The position numbers were made by a program, and so were the translations under genes. From Dyadobacter fermentans DSM 18053 (lineage in GTDB: Bacteria; Bacteroidota; Bacteroidia; Cytophagales; Spirosomataceae), in contig NC_013037.1 of NCBI RefSeq assembly GCF_000023125.1, forward strand, positions 2,356,001 through 2,420,000: a stretch of DNA of 64,000 bases, read 5' to 3'. How positions within the stretch are numbered: the stretch's first letter is position 1; the number at the start of each line of letters is the position of its first letter. A model generated the notes under the pieces. It saw only the letters and a program-made list of their open reading frames with translations, was not told the DNA's origin and did no database searches. Positions 26,215-34,680 of the stretch are shown here, piece by piece.

Positions 26215-26985
26215 TTAGACTTCTCGACAACCCAGGCATTCTCTTGAACTAGATTCATTGTAAGCCTTTTTTGAGAATCTGAATTTAGCTTTATCGGCCC
26301 CGATGCGGAAATCGCGCGCGCCGGTGCTCAGGTTGGCGTTGTAGAACTCACTTCCAGAAAAGTCTGCACGTGTACCGTTCACGGAAACCGTCACGGCCGC
26401 GTACGATGTATTCGTACCGGCCCCGTTCTGCCAACCCGAACCAGCGCCAAAGGACATACCAGCCGAGAATTGAGTCGCGCTTAACCTCTCATAACCAGGC
26501 CCCCCTGTATAAAAGCGCAGCTTATTGTTGCCGCCCTGAATGTGTAGTCCCGGGTAATCCATTGATGCATGAAATCCCGCGAAGCCGCTCTGTTTCAATA
26601 TATTGACGCGACCGGCAGCATAAATAGTTCCATTCGCGCGGTCGATCAGGTTAACGCCCGTTCCCGCAGTGATTTGCAAAAAGTCGTTGCTACCGTCGAA
26701 AGTAACGGTAGGGTTACAATTGGCCAGCGAGGAACTGTTGGAGAAAACCGGCCTTGCACTGGCAGTGCTTTGCAGAAGGTTTCGACCAGAACCCTGCGCC
26801 TCGTTCCATTGCCGGACAGTGGCGTTGTCCGATGCGGCAGTAGAGCCTGCATCTGAAAATACGGAGCTTGGCGCATCCGCCCGGTACCAAACCGCCGGGG
26901 CAACACCTCCGGGCGTCTGCGCACGTGCGCCGAAGCACGCAAGCATTGCAAGTGCGACGGCGACAACTTGTACATTTCGTTTCAT
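26215..26985 (-). pseudogene. Secreted LamG-like beta-sandwich protein, truncated
   Basis: The N-terminus has a signal peptide (VVAVALAMLACFGARAQ) and then the opening seen in many Bacteroidetes surface proteins: PGGVAPAVWYRADAPSS, VRQWNEAQGSGRNLLQ, PTVTFDGSNDFLQITAGTG, and a concanavalin-like strand set ending FRIGADKAKF. After about residue 235 the sequence changes to an unrelated basic tail (SKKAYNESSSRECLGC) and stops. Intact relatives are much longer and end with a T9SS sorting domain, which is missing here. The break near 26280 looks like a deletion junction. Confidence 0.7.
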
Positions 26986-27820
26986 AAGATAGTTTTCATT
27001 TGTTCATAAATGATTTACACTGATCTCCTTTATCCATATTCAACACTTTAAGAATTAATAAATTAATTTCAAATCTGTTACGCACTTAACCGTGAACCCA
27101 TTTGTTCAATTACTCTTTGCTTAAGCACGACCTAGGTAGCCGGATGAAGCAATTCGCCCGGCATGAGTACTACCTTTGTCATAATTCAATTATGAAATAT
27201 TACCGCACAGATCCGGAGTGCGGTTCATCAGATTACAGAATCTAAATGATATAGTGTGGCATAGCGTGATAAGACTTCCTAGGTTGTATTCCGAACAATA
27301 ATCTTAATCGTAGAGGTCCGCTTGACAATTCATACGACAAATTTTCGAACTTAATTCGACTAAGACAGGGGACAATCTTGGCGAATTTGTATCATTTTTT
27401 TTTGTCATTATGCTGGCGGCGAAACATTTCCCGCCCTACCCGCTGTTTTTGGAAAAACTATTTAACAAAAAAATAACAATTTTGGATGCCTCGTTGAAAT
27501 ATCTGCGGCACCGCGGAAGACAAATAAACACACTAATTTAAAGCCACGTGTTTACAAGATGTCGCCGGGAAATTGCGTAGAAACGCCGTTGTGGCTTACG
27601 CGAAAATTGACGACAAGCAGGTAGTCGGCCATCATTGTAGAAAGCGAGGTGCGCTTATATTAATCAGGCCTATCAAGATACTGATTGGTATATACGTAAC
27701 AAAAGACACAATCTTTCGGTCAGTCCGTTGCCAGCAATTTTTCCATATATAATCGAAGGTTAAATAATCCGCTGGAGGTATTCTGATGAATTATTCAAGT
27801 GAGGAGATTGCTCTTATTAA
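26986..27820. other. 0.8-kb gene-free AT-rich stretch
   Basis: No coding frame of note on either strand. It includes poly-T tracts near 27390. It may hold the promoter of the secreted protein on the left. Confidence 0.4.
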
Positions 27821-27851
27821 ATCAACCCTTCCGGAAATCCGGAAGGGTGAT
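27821..27851. terminator. Strong hairpin, possible bidirectional terminator without a gene
   Basis: ATCAACCCTTCCGG (27821) pairs with CCGGAAGGGTGAT (27839-27851) around AAAT, followed by CCTTT. No gene ends nearby on either strand except the AraC regulator 200 bp to the right, so the transcript it ends is unknown or lost. Confidence 0.45.
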
Positions 27852-28051
27852 CCTTTACTCAACGTATGCCGTCCTCCGGCAATACCTTAGTGTGTATATC
27901 AGCGCAGTGAAACATATTCAGGTTCAGCCATTTTTATCTTTTTATTGTATATCAATTTCTAATAAACAACCAAGTATATCAAACTCAAAAACAGTGATTC
28001 AATATTGTTCAGCTTAATGTATGGTAGTCGATGGCGTGCAGCCACATCAGT

Positions 28052-28810
28052 TTATCGTTTGTTAATGCGCTGCTTCACGTCCATGGGAGTCTTCCCGAAG
28101 AATTTACGAAACTCCCTACTAAAATATTTACTATCCTCATAACCAATTAGTGCTGCTACTTCATTGACACGATAAATACCCACCTCCAATAACCTCATCG
28201 CTCTCTCCATCCTAATTTTTTTCACAAATTCATTTACAGTTATTCCTTTAAGCAAACGAATCTTACGATAAAGTACAGAAACACTAATTCCTATCCTAAA
28301 TGCCATATCCTGCACACCAAAAGAAGGATCAGAAATATTCTCAATAATCAACCGCTCGAGTTTTTCAAGAAACTGGCCACTTATTTTCTCTAATTCTGAT
28401 TGAGTCGCCATTTCCTGCGCAGCTCTACCTCGCATTGCCTCGCGTAGCTTGATCAGGTTTTCTATGTTCACCATCAGCTCATGATTACCAAATGGGACCG
28501 AAATGTACCCATCAGCACCTGCCTGCAACCCAGCTAACCGCCATTCTATCGGCCCAAGCAAAACAATAGAAACGTGACTCGTGAGCGCATGAGATTTCAG
28601 GTTTTGGCATAAAGAAAGCCCATCAGTTAGCGAATTGGAAATATCACAAATCAAAATGTCGGGTCGCATATCCCTGGCCAGTTCAAGTCCATTCTCGTCG
28701 ATACTACTTTCCACAATATGAAAGTTTTTAGCCAAAGAATCACTCCCAAAACCGTTCCGCGATACACGTTCGTCAACAATCAAAACCGGTCTTCGATATT
28801 CAAAATTCAT
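28052..28810 (-). CDS. Receiver-AraC regulator with degenerate receiver domain
   Basis: A 252-aa protein. Residues about 6-120 have the receiver fold (PVLIVDERVSRNGFG; PDILICDISNSLTDGLSLCQ; GLQAGADGYISVPFGNHELM) and residues about 150-250 are an AraC domain (VQDMAFRIGISVSVLYRKIR; VNEVAALIGYEDSKYFSREF). An Asp is present at the phosphorylation position, but the conserved Lys of the KPF motif is Val (SVPF) and the DxxMP loop is lost. The whole matches the last two domains of the hybrid regulator at 21.8-25.8 kb, so it may have come from such a protein. The ATG at 28810 gives the best receiver start. It probably acts without phosphorylation. Confidence 0.85.
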   Translation of the reverse strand: MNFEYRRPVLIVDERVSRNGFGSDSLAKNFHIVESSIDENGLELARDMRPDILICDISNSLTDGLSLCQNLKSHALTSHVSIVLLGPIEWRLAGLQAGADGYISVPFGNHELMVNIENLIKLREAMRGRAAQEMATQSELEKISGQFLEKLERLIIENISDPSFGVQDMAFRIGISVSVLYRKIRLLKGITVNEFVKKIRMERAMRLLEVGIYRVNEVAALIGYEDSKYFSREFRKFFGKTPMDVKQRINKR

Positions 28811-29305
28811 AACATTCCCGAAGTGCAATAAACCCACTAGTATTAATAAGATACAGCGTATAACAAGTGTGTATTATGTTTTAGAACATAAGAATCATAA
28901 TATCCAATAGTCAGATATTGTAATATCAGGCAGACCAGCAGAATCACAAATACACGTCTCATATGACATGCACAAACATACATCGGCCACATCTAGATAT
29001 CAATGAATTAAAGCCAAAAACCGAACATAAACACAAAATCCATACCAAGTTGGCAAAATTTTCCTCCATGCTCAAATAGCTAAACTAGCCAGAGTTTTTG
29101 ATCGGCCATATATCCAACAACTCCGGGAGGGCTCAGTAAATGCATTTATACTTCTCTTGTCAGAGCATAAAAATCACACCAAATAGACAGTTTAATCATC
29201 CATTCATTTCAAAAAAAATAGACAAATTAGCTACATAACAAAAACCAAAATTAGAATAAATGCATAAAAATGAATATTTAATTAAACCAACAAAACCCGC
29301 CATAT
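28811..29305. other. AT-rich intergenic between two divergent degenerate regulators
   Basis: No gene. Composition is markedly AT-rich. Promoters for both the AraC regulator (minus) and the receiver-like gene (plus) should lie here. Confidence 0.4.
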
Positions 29306-29821
29306 ATGAAAAACTCATGCGTCGTAGAAGCCGCCCTGATAGTAATCGTAGACAATCGACCGATGTACAGATCCGGTGTCAAATATGGAGTCGAATCAAT
29401 AGTACCCGGATGCAAATTTTCAGACTACGATCAGCTTTCTGATTTATTATTGGATAGAAAAACTAGCAGATCTATCTATTTTATGATCAGTGTCAGAAAT
29501 ATGTCTAACAAAACCATTATTGGCCATATCAGGAAACTAAGGTCAGTACAAAAGAAATGCAAAATACGCATCTATGGCTATCAACAGTCGACTCTCGACA
29601 TCATTTACTTCCTTAGAGAAAAAATCAGTGGATATCTCTCCGATGAATTCAGCGAGAGCGAGCTCGTCGAATGTTTTTCCGCCCTCACTGAAAATCGTAT
29701 TTATGTAGACCTGCAAATAGCGATCGAATTAATGATTGCTTACCGGCCAATTCGTTCAAGAAAAAAGCAGCCGGTAGTCCATGTTAAAAACAATTTACAA
29801 ATCTCCCGATCATATAGCTAA
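29306..29821 (+). CDS. Stand-alone NarL-type pseudo-receiver without DNA-binding domain
   Basis: A 171-aa protein with the pattern of a NarL/FixJ receiver: LIVIVDNRPMYRSGVKYGVE at the start, and EKISGYLSDEFSESELVECF with NRIYVD near the end. The strand that should carry the phospho-Asp reads SIYFMISVRNMSN, with no Asp, and the conserved Lys is absent. The LuxR-type helix-turn-helix that usually follows is missing; instead about 35 basic residues end the protein. It may bind a partner regulator, or it may be decaying. Codon use is AT-rich, unlike the right half of the window. Confidence 0.6.
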   Translation: MKNSCVVEAALIVIVDNRPMYRSGVKYGVESIVPGCKFSDYDQLSDLLLDRKTSRSIYFMISVRNMSNKTIIGHIRKLRSVQKKCKIRIYGYQQSTLDIIYFLREKISGYLSDEFSESELVECFSALTENRIYVDLQIAIELMIAYRPIRSRKKQPVVHVKNNLQISRSYS

Positions 29822-30343
29822 GTACAAGTTAGAGAAGTGAGCAAAAAAATGCTCTGGATAAACTAGATTAGATCCAACATCTTTACACACACAGCTGTCA
29901 TCAACTAATCGATCCAGGATAATTAATAGTGAATAGAAAATAAACATCTGAAGTAACATGCTGTCAAAAAATGCAATTAATTCATGCCGTCTTAGACGCT
30001 ATTTGCACACGTGCATCGCTTCATTAAAACTATTAAAGTTACGGTAGTAAAATTATTTGAATGAGGTAACGCAGGACAATATACGACAGTGCATCTATGC
30101 GATTAACCGTCTATTAAATGCCTTACCTTGGTCAACGTTTTGTTGATAAACTTCGAAGATGCAGCACTCACATTTCCTGCCTTTTTTTTGTAGCGCACAA
30201 TCTGCCCGACGTCATTGCTTTGGGCCTGCATAATGAGGGGCTCCTAACACTTGTCAAGGACAGATCTGATTGGGATTTTTCAGCGTGGGCTAGTTGTTCG
30301 CGAAAAAATCAGGAGATACTGAATCATATCGCCATAATTACAG
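29822..30343. other. Intergenic left of IS481
   Basis: No confident gene. A plus frame at 30118-30348 runs into the IS terminal repeat and shows no family features. Confidence 0.35.
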
Positions 30344-30445
30344 TGTGATGGTTCATAACATTCGCTACACTTACAGTCATTTCTGGTCATTCAAAAAATC
30401 ATATTTGGATCATCGACTAACTCCCGAAAGTCGTTAAATTAATGA

Positions 30446-30499
30446 TCATTTTTTCTCGCAATCCCTCTCACTTCCCCCGAGGGTTGTGAGAAAAAATGA
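30446..30499 (+). promoter_or_regulatory. 21-bp stem-loop in the IS481 leader
   Basis: TCATTTTTTCTC-G-CAA-T-CCCTC pairs with GAGGGTTGTGAGAAAAAATGA with one mismatch and one bulge around an 11-base C-rich loop (TCACTTCCCCC). It ends 27 bases before the transposase ATG and lies inside the element. Hairpins at this place in other insertion sequences stop transposase being made from outside transcripts. Confidence 0.55.
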
Positions 30500-30526
30500 G
30501 GCGGTGCGGATTCAAATTGTTTCGTT

Positions 30527-31504
30527 ATGGCCACTGACAGCCTGAGAGCAGAAGCAAGGCAGAAATGGGTTATGCTCTATAGACAGATCGGAAACATATC
30601 GGTTGCTGCCAGGAGGTGCGGAATTGCTAGATCTACGTTACAACGTTGGATAAAACGTGAGGATGAAAATCTCTTTACAGATCGGTCTCACCGTCCGCAT
30701 CGGCTGGGGCGACAAAAGTATCGTCCTGAAGACGAGGCCCTCGTACTTAAGGTACGCGATGAATTCAAGTATGGAAAACTCAGAATCTGCTCTCATCTGT
30801 TCAGGCTCCATGATTTGAAGATTTCAACTTCTACCGTAGCGAGAATACTCGAAAAGCATTCAGTTGCACCTATTCGTCGATTTACTAAACATTCCCCTCC
30901 AATTCGATATGCTAAGCTCGTTCCTGGCGAACGTGTACAGTTAGATGTCTGCAAGATCAGAGCTGGCCTGTATCAATACACGGCGATTGATGATTGTACC
31001 CGCCTAAGGGTGTTGAAACTTTACACGCGTCGGTCGGCCGCCAATTCAATCGATTTTCTGGACAAGCTTATTGATGAATTTCATTACCCCATTCAACGTA
31101 TTCAAACGGACAGAGGACAGGAGTTTTTTGCGGTCGCATTTCAGCAGAAGTTGATGGATTACTGCATCAAGTTTCGTCCCATAAAACCCAGGTCACCACA
31201 TTTAAACGGCAAAGTTGAACGAAGCCAGCAGACAGATCTCCAGGAATTTTACACAACAGTTGACTTACGAGACCCCCAATTGGACGACAAACTCGCTCAA
31301 TGGCAATTTCACTACAATTACTTCCGCCCACACAGCTCGTTGGGCGGTAAGACTCCGATCGAATTTGCCTCCGAACACTCTGCTAAGGCACCTTTCTGGG
31401 ACGAAATCGAGGCCATATACGACGAAACAAAGGAACGCATTAGAGAACAAGCCTACTGGCGAGACCTGCGGATGGCAAAGTTGACTAAGAAAAGCAAAAC
31501 ATAG
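30527..31504 (+). CDS. IS481-family transposase
   Basis: A 325-aa DDE transposase, complete. The N-terminal helix-turn-helix region reads RQIGNISVAARRCGIARSTLQRWIKR; a second winged-helix part follows (DEFKYGKLRICSHLFRLHDL; STVARILEKHSV). The catalytic core shows VQLDVCKI, IQTDRGQEFFAVAFQ and HLNGKVERSQQTDLQEFY with the three acidic residues, then YNYFRPHSSLGGKTPIEF. It catalyses cut or copy of its own element. The gene looks intact, so this is the only insertion sequence here that could still be active. Confidence 0.92.
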   Translation: MATDSLRAEARQKWVMLYRQIGNISVAARRCGIARSTLQRWIKREDENLFTDRSHRPHRLGRQKYRPEDEALVLKVRDEFKYGKLRICSHLFRLHDLKISTSTVARILEKHSVAPIRRFTKHSPPIRYAKLVPGERVQLDVCKIRAGLYQYTAIDDCTRLRVLKLYTRRSAANSIDFLDKLIDEFHYPIQRIQTDRGQEFFAVAFQQKLMDYCIKFRPIKPRSPHLNGKVERSQQTDLQEFYTTVDLRDPQLDDKLAQWQFHYNYFRPHSSLGGKTPIEFASEHSAKAPFWDEIEAIYDETKERIREQAYWRDLRMAKLTKKSKT

Positions 31505-31554
31505 TTTTGTCCTACAATTTGCCGACTGCGAGATGTAGCGGAACTATAGAGCCA

Positions 31555-32455
31555 CTACACATTAAAAGACTCAGCAGATGCGTTGGTGCTCGGGTTATCA
31601 AAATAATTGACAATGGTCTTGTAGTGATTCTCTATAGATCTGGCGACGGTGTTGAAGGATTTGAAGCCTGACTGCCTGACTTTTTCATGCCACTTCGCTA
31701 GTCTGGTTAATCCGTAAATCTTTTCGGTTGTGTTGGTGAAAATGTTGCTTAGCTCCTGAGCCAGATCATATGCTTTTTTAAGGTCTGGAAAGAGTTCAAA
31801 AAGCAGTTGAGCCCTCTCTTTTTGGTTGTCAGTCCACGTATTAGGCTTTTTATACAACGCATATCTGCCACGCGCCAATAATTGCTTCAAGGTATCACCA
31901 TTAGGTAATACTTCTGGCTGATATTCGACCTGATTAGCCTTTGCCCGCTCAATGGCATCGTTTTCCAGATCTAATGCTTCCCAGCGATGTTTGATGCGGA
32001 TTTCTTGCAAGGCTTCAATAGCTAACCTTTGCACGTGAAAACGGTCGGTGACCCGTAATGCGCGCGGAAAACATCGCTTAGCGATCATTGCCGCGGCGGC
32101 GGACCGTCATGCTGCCAGCCATGTCAAGCGTAATTTCAGACACTTTCTTCCGCAGAGATTCCGGGATTTTACGGATAATCTCAATAACCGTTTCAGCCTT
32201 TGTACCAGCAACAATGGCAACTATACTTCCTTTCCCGCCTTTTGCAGCTTTATTGGTAAGGATTGTGTACAATTCACCATGCGAAAGACTAGTCTCGTCG
32301 ATTGATAGGCGAGATCTCAGATTTTGAGGAAATAGCAGCCACTTCTTGGCATGCTTCCGTTGGTTCCAATCTTTAAATCCACTCTGGAAATCACGGTAAT
32401 GGCGTAGCAAAGCTCTGCCGTTAATACCGTAGAACCGTCCGACCGACCAGGCGCT
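31555..32455 (-). pseudogene. ISAon1-type transposase catalytic ORF, frameshifted and 3'-truncated
   Basis: The N-terminal part reads WSVGRFYGINGRALLRHYRD, LLFPQNLRSRLSIDETSLSH, ELYTILTNKAAKGGKGSIVA and EITLDMAGSM. The frame then breaks near 32095 in a CCG-rich run and resumes with MIAKRCFPRALRVTDRFHVQ and EALQEIRIKHRWEALD. The DDE-type SIDET and LDMAG motifs are present. The sequence ends at STNASAESFN, where intact relatives continue for about 30-40 residues; the IS481 right end begins there. The element is dead. Confidence 0.8.
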
Positions 32456-32816
32456 ATTCGGGCTGGTATCGACTGATATCTTTTAAAAAATTCGCGAATT
32501 CACTCGTCATTCGCGTTCCATTAGCTACCTCAGTCCAGTCTCTGTAAACTACTTTTCCTGTTTTGGTATTGAGCCACCTGCGACGCTTGATGTGAAGAAA
32601 GACCTTATGGCCCCGTATTGGGAAATCCTGAACAGTAATTCTCGGAAAAAAGCCCTTGGAGAGCAGGTTCTTCCTTCCCGGGTCATTCTCATCTGCATTC
32701 TTCTCGTCGATATGCACATGAAATACACCGTCCTGCCGGTCGATGGAGGTTAATTCAAAATTTTCGAGGATGAACTCTGGTAGTAGAAACGGAATAATAG
32801 GCAGGAAACTCTCCAA
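32454..32816 (-). CDS. ISAon1-type transposase N-terminal ORF
   Basis: A 120-aa protein matching the small first ORF of ISAon1-type elements: LLPEFILENFELTSID, LLSKGFFPRITVQDFPIRGH, HIKRRRWLNTKTGKVVYRDW, EVANGTRMTSEFANFLKDIS. This part precedes the catalytic ORF, which starts in another frame with a small overlap, and it probably acts in DNA binding. The gene is intact, but its partner is broken. Confidence 0.85.
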   Translation of the reverse strand: MESFLPIIPFLLPEFILENFELTSIDRQDGVFHVHIDEKNADENDPGRKNLLSKGFFPRITVQDFPIRGHKVFLHIKRRRWLNTKTGKVVYRDWTEVANGTRMTSEFANFLKDISRYQPE

Positions 32817-32822
32817 AACAGA

Positions 32823-32849
32823 CTAGGTTTATTAAATATACAAACCTAG
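32823..32849. repeat. 8-bp inverted repeat upstream of ISAon1
   Basis: CTAGGTTT and AAACCTAG are 11 bases apart, just before the ISAon1 first ORF. It may be part of the promoter or of the element end. Confidence 0.35.
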
Positions 32850-32937
32850 AAAAATCATATATGCTCCACAAGTTTTGGATTTGATCCGGGATCGATCTTA
32901 TTTATCAGATAACGAACAAGTTACGAACACAAGAAAA

Positions 32938-32968
32938 GGAACAAGTGCGTTTAAAAACGACTTGTCCC
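32938..32968 (-). terminator. Terminator of the tRNA-Arg gene
   Basis: On the minus strand GGGACAAGTCGTTT pairs with AAACGCACTTGTTCC (one unpaired base, one G-T pair), followed by TTTTCTT. It begins six bases after the tRNA 3' end. Confidence 0.75.
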
Positions 32969-32974
32969 TTAGGG

Positions 32975-33046
32975 TGCTCCCGAAGGGATTCGAACCCCTA
33001 TCGATGGTACCGGAAACCATTATTCTATCCATTGAACTACGGGAGC
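32975..33046 (-). tRNA. tRNA-Arg (anticodon CCG)
   Basis: A complete 72-nt cloverleaf on the minus strand. The acceptor stem is GCTCCCG with CGGGAGC, the D arm GTTC...GAAT, the anticodon stem ATGGT/ACCAT around TTCCGGT (anticodon CCG, reading CGG), and the T arm AGGGG-TTCGAAT-CCCTT, with discriminator A. No CCA is encoded. It marks the border between the IS-rich left half and the dense right half. Confidence 0.95.
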
Positions 33047-33172
33047 ATTCGTTGGCTTTGGGCCGGTAACGGGGTGCAAATATAGTCGCAATTTCGAATT
33101 TTGACCAAATCGGTGCTGATTTGTTTTGCGATTTGTGACTGTTTTTTGTCGCTGGAAGTCTTTCCGGTTGAG

Positions 33173-33844
33173 TTACAGCAGTTTCAGCAGGTCCCAGTCG
33201 CCCACGGTTTTTAAATAAAGGTAGTCGAGCAGGATGCCGTTTACGTTCGTGATCAGTTTGTGGCCCTCGGCGAATGGGACGACGAATGTGTTGATGTATT
33301 CGTGGTCCGAAAGGAGGCCTTGCGTGGTGTTGTGGTAGGAGCGGATGGCTTCGGACGATAGTTCCAGCTCGCAATAGAACATGTACATCGCCTCGTCGCT
33401 CGTGCCGGTGGAGGGGTAGAATGGCTCGCGGTTGACGCTGATCAGCTGCGATTTGTCGACGGCAATGCCCGTTTCTTCGAAGACTTCCCGGGCCGCCACC
33501 GAAGCCGAGTCGCTTTCGCTGTCGAGCATGCCGGCCGGGTGCTCGTACGTCATGGAACCGTCGCAAATGCGGCGTTGCTGCACCAGGAGCAGGTATTTTT
33601 CACGCGTTTCAATGTCAATGAAACATACCAGCACGCTCACTACTTCGCCTTTCAGGAAGCATATCGGCGGGATTTTGTTGCCCTCGGGAGTCGTGGCGTC
33701 CGTGTAAAGCAGCGAAAACAGCACTTCGCCGTGGCCGTTCCGGCGGGTGTACAGCTCGTCTACGCGGTGAACGTCCAGCCCGTTCGCGATCAGCCGGTTT
33801 TTCCAGAGGTTGAATTTGTGCGAATCGGTCAGATTCTCAGCCAT
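33173..33844 (-). CDS. Nudix hydrolase, ADP-sugar diphosphatase-like
   Basis: A 223-aa protein. The Nudix box region reads EHPAGMLDSESDSASVAARE followed by VFEETGI, so the REUxEExGU core that binds magnesium is present; the upstream Glu is shifted by one place from the consensus. The long N-terminal domain (WKNRLIANGLDVHRVDELYT) and length fit sugar-nucleotide pyrophosphatases rather than MutT. It would cleave a nucleoside diphosphate linked to another moiety in the cytoplasm. It is transcribed leftward with the outer-membrane-type gene 19 bp upstream. Confidence 0.8.
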   Translation of the reverse strand: MAENLTDSHKFNLWKNRLIANGLDVHRVDELYTRRNGHGEVLFSLLYTDATTPEGNKIPPICFLKGEVVSVLVCFIDIETREKYLLLVQQRRICDGSMTYEHPAGMLDSESDSASVAAREVFEETGIAVDKSQLISVNREPFYPSTGTSDEAMYMFYCELELSSEAIRSYHNTTQGLLSDHEYINTFVVPFAEGHKLITNVNGILLDYLYLKTVGDWDLLKLL

Positions 33845-33863
33845 AATGGGGTGTGTGGGTTAC

Positions 33864-34547
33864 TTAATTGTACAATGGGAACGACAATGCAAGATATGGA
33901 ACGCCAAAGGTGGTCGAATAACGGGTTTGTCCGTTCACCAGTTTATAAGGCGACGCATAGGTCACGCGGCCGTGCACATAGGCCAGTTTCACCCCGATCC
34001 GGTCGGTGATCCAGTAACGAATATATGCTTCGGATTGTCCATTTTGTTTGTCCAGCACCAAGGGCAGCGCATTCAATGTCGCCGGGCCGCTCGAAAGGTA
34101 TTTGTTGTAATATTCGCCGCTTTCTTCGTCATACAGGCCGCCGTTGGCATACAGCGCCTGCCGTTTCAGGCCGAATGCTACGCCGAAGAGGTCGGTATTG
34201 GCGCCGATGTCGAATTTCCAGAGGCGGAAGTTGGCACCGAGGAGGAAACTCGCGCCATTGGCCGACAGACGACCGAATTTGAGTGTGTCGCTGGACACCG
34301 CGCTGGATTTGGGAAACATGTCTGTGCGGCCACCGTAATAGCCCCACGCACGCACGCCCCAGCCGATCCGGAACCATGGAAAGTTACTCAGGCTAAGTTC
34401 CTGATGATAGGTAACTGAAGGCACCCAAACCTCGCTCTGATAGCCTAAACCCACGTCAAGGCCGGAAGTAACGCGGGATAAATCCTGAGAAAAAGCTTTT
34501 AATGAACCTAAAAAAACAAAAAGTACTATTAATCGAAGGCTTTTCAT
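33864..34547 (-). CDS. Outer-membrane-type beta-barrel protein, unrecognised
   Basis: A 227-aa exported protein: signal LRLIVLFVFLGSLKAFSQ, then alternating beta-strand patterns (SGLDVGLGYQSEVWVPSVTY; FPWFRIGWGVRAWGYYGGRT; LLGANFRLWKFDIGANTDLF; IGVKLAYVHGRVTY) ending in LALSFPLYN with a C-terminal aromatic-rich strand. This is typical of small Bacteroidetes barrels of unknown function. The ATG at 34547 is preferred over one 66 bases upstream because it gives a clean signal peptide. Confidence 0.65.
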   Translation of the reverse strand: MKSLRLIVLFVFLGSLKAFSQDLSRVTSGLDVGLGYQSEVWVPSVTYHQELSLSNFPWFRIGWGVRAWGYYGGRTDMFPKSSAVSSDTLKFGRLSANGASFLLGANFRLWKFDIGANTDLFGVAFGLKRQALYANGGLYDEESGEYYNKYLSSGPATLNALPLVLDKQNGQSEAYIRYWITDRIGVKLAYVHGRVTYASPYKLVNGQTRYSTTFGVPYLALSFPLYN

Positions 34548-34680
34548 CTGATTCGTGATGTTTTGAACGGCAAAGGTAAAAAAATAAGGCAGAGACCACA
34601 GCCCCTGCCTCAAGATCGTGGACGAATTAAGTAAACGGCTGACACCATAAAGCGACTACCGCGTTGCTTCCGTCCATCAT

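Larger units (their letters stand above)
30344..31559 (+). mobile_element. IS481-family insertion sequence, about 1216 bp
   Basis: The transposase at 30527-31504 is flanked by imperfect inverted ends: TGTGATGGTTCATAACATTC at 30344 and TGTAGTGGCTCTATAGTTCC read inward from 31559, both leading to CGCTACA and then CAGTC. About 17 of the first 26 bases agree. The right end interrupts the ISAon1 transposase gene after its codons for NASAESFN. The continuation of that gene is not found on the left side, so the ISAon1 copy is also deleted. Confidence 0.75.

Noticed and set aside
30118..30348. Open frame of 76 codons before IS481
   Set aside because: It ends inside the IS terminal repeat and has no known family features.
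32875..33069. Open frame of 64 codons on the plus strand
   Set aside because: It runs across the tRNA-Arg gene and its terminator.
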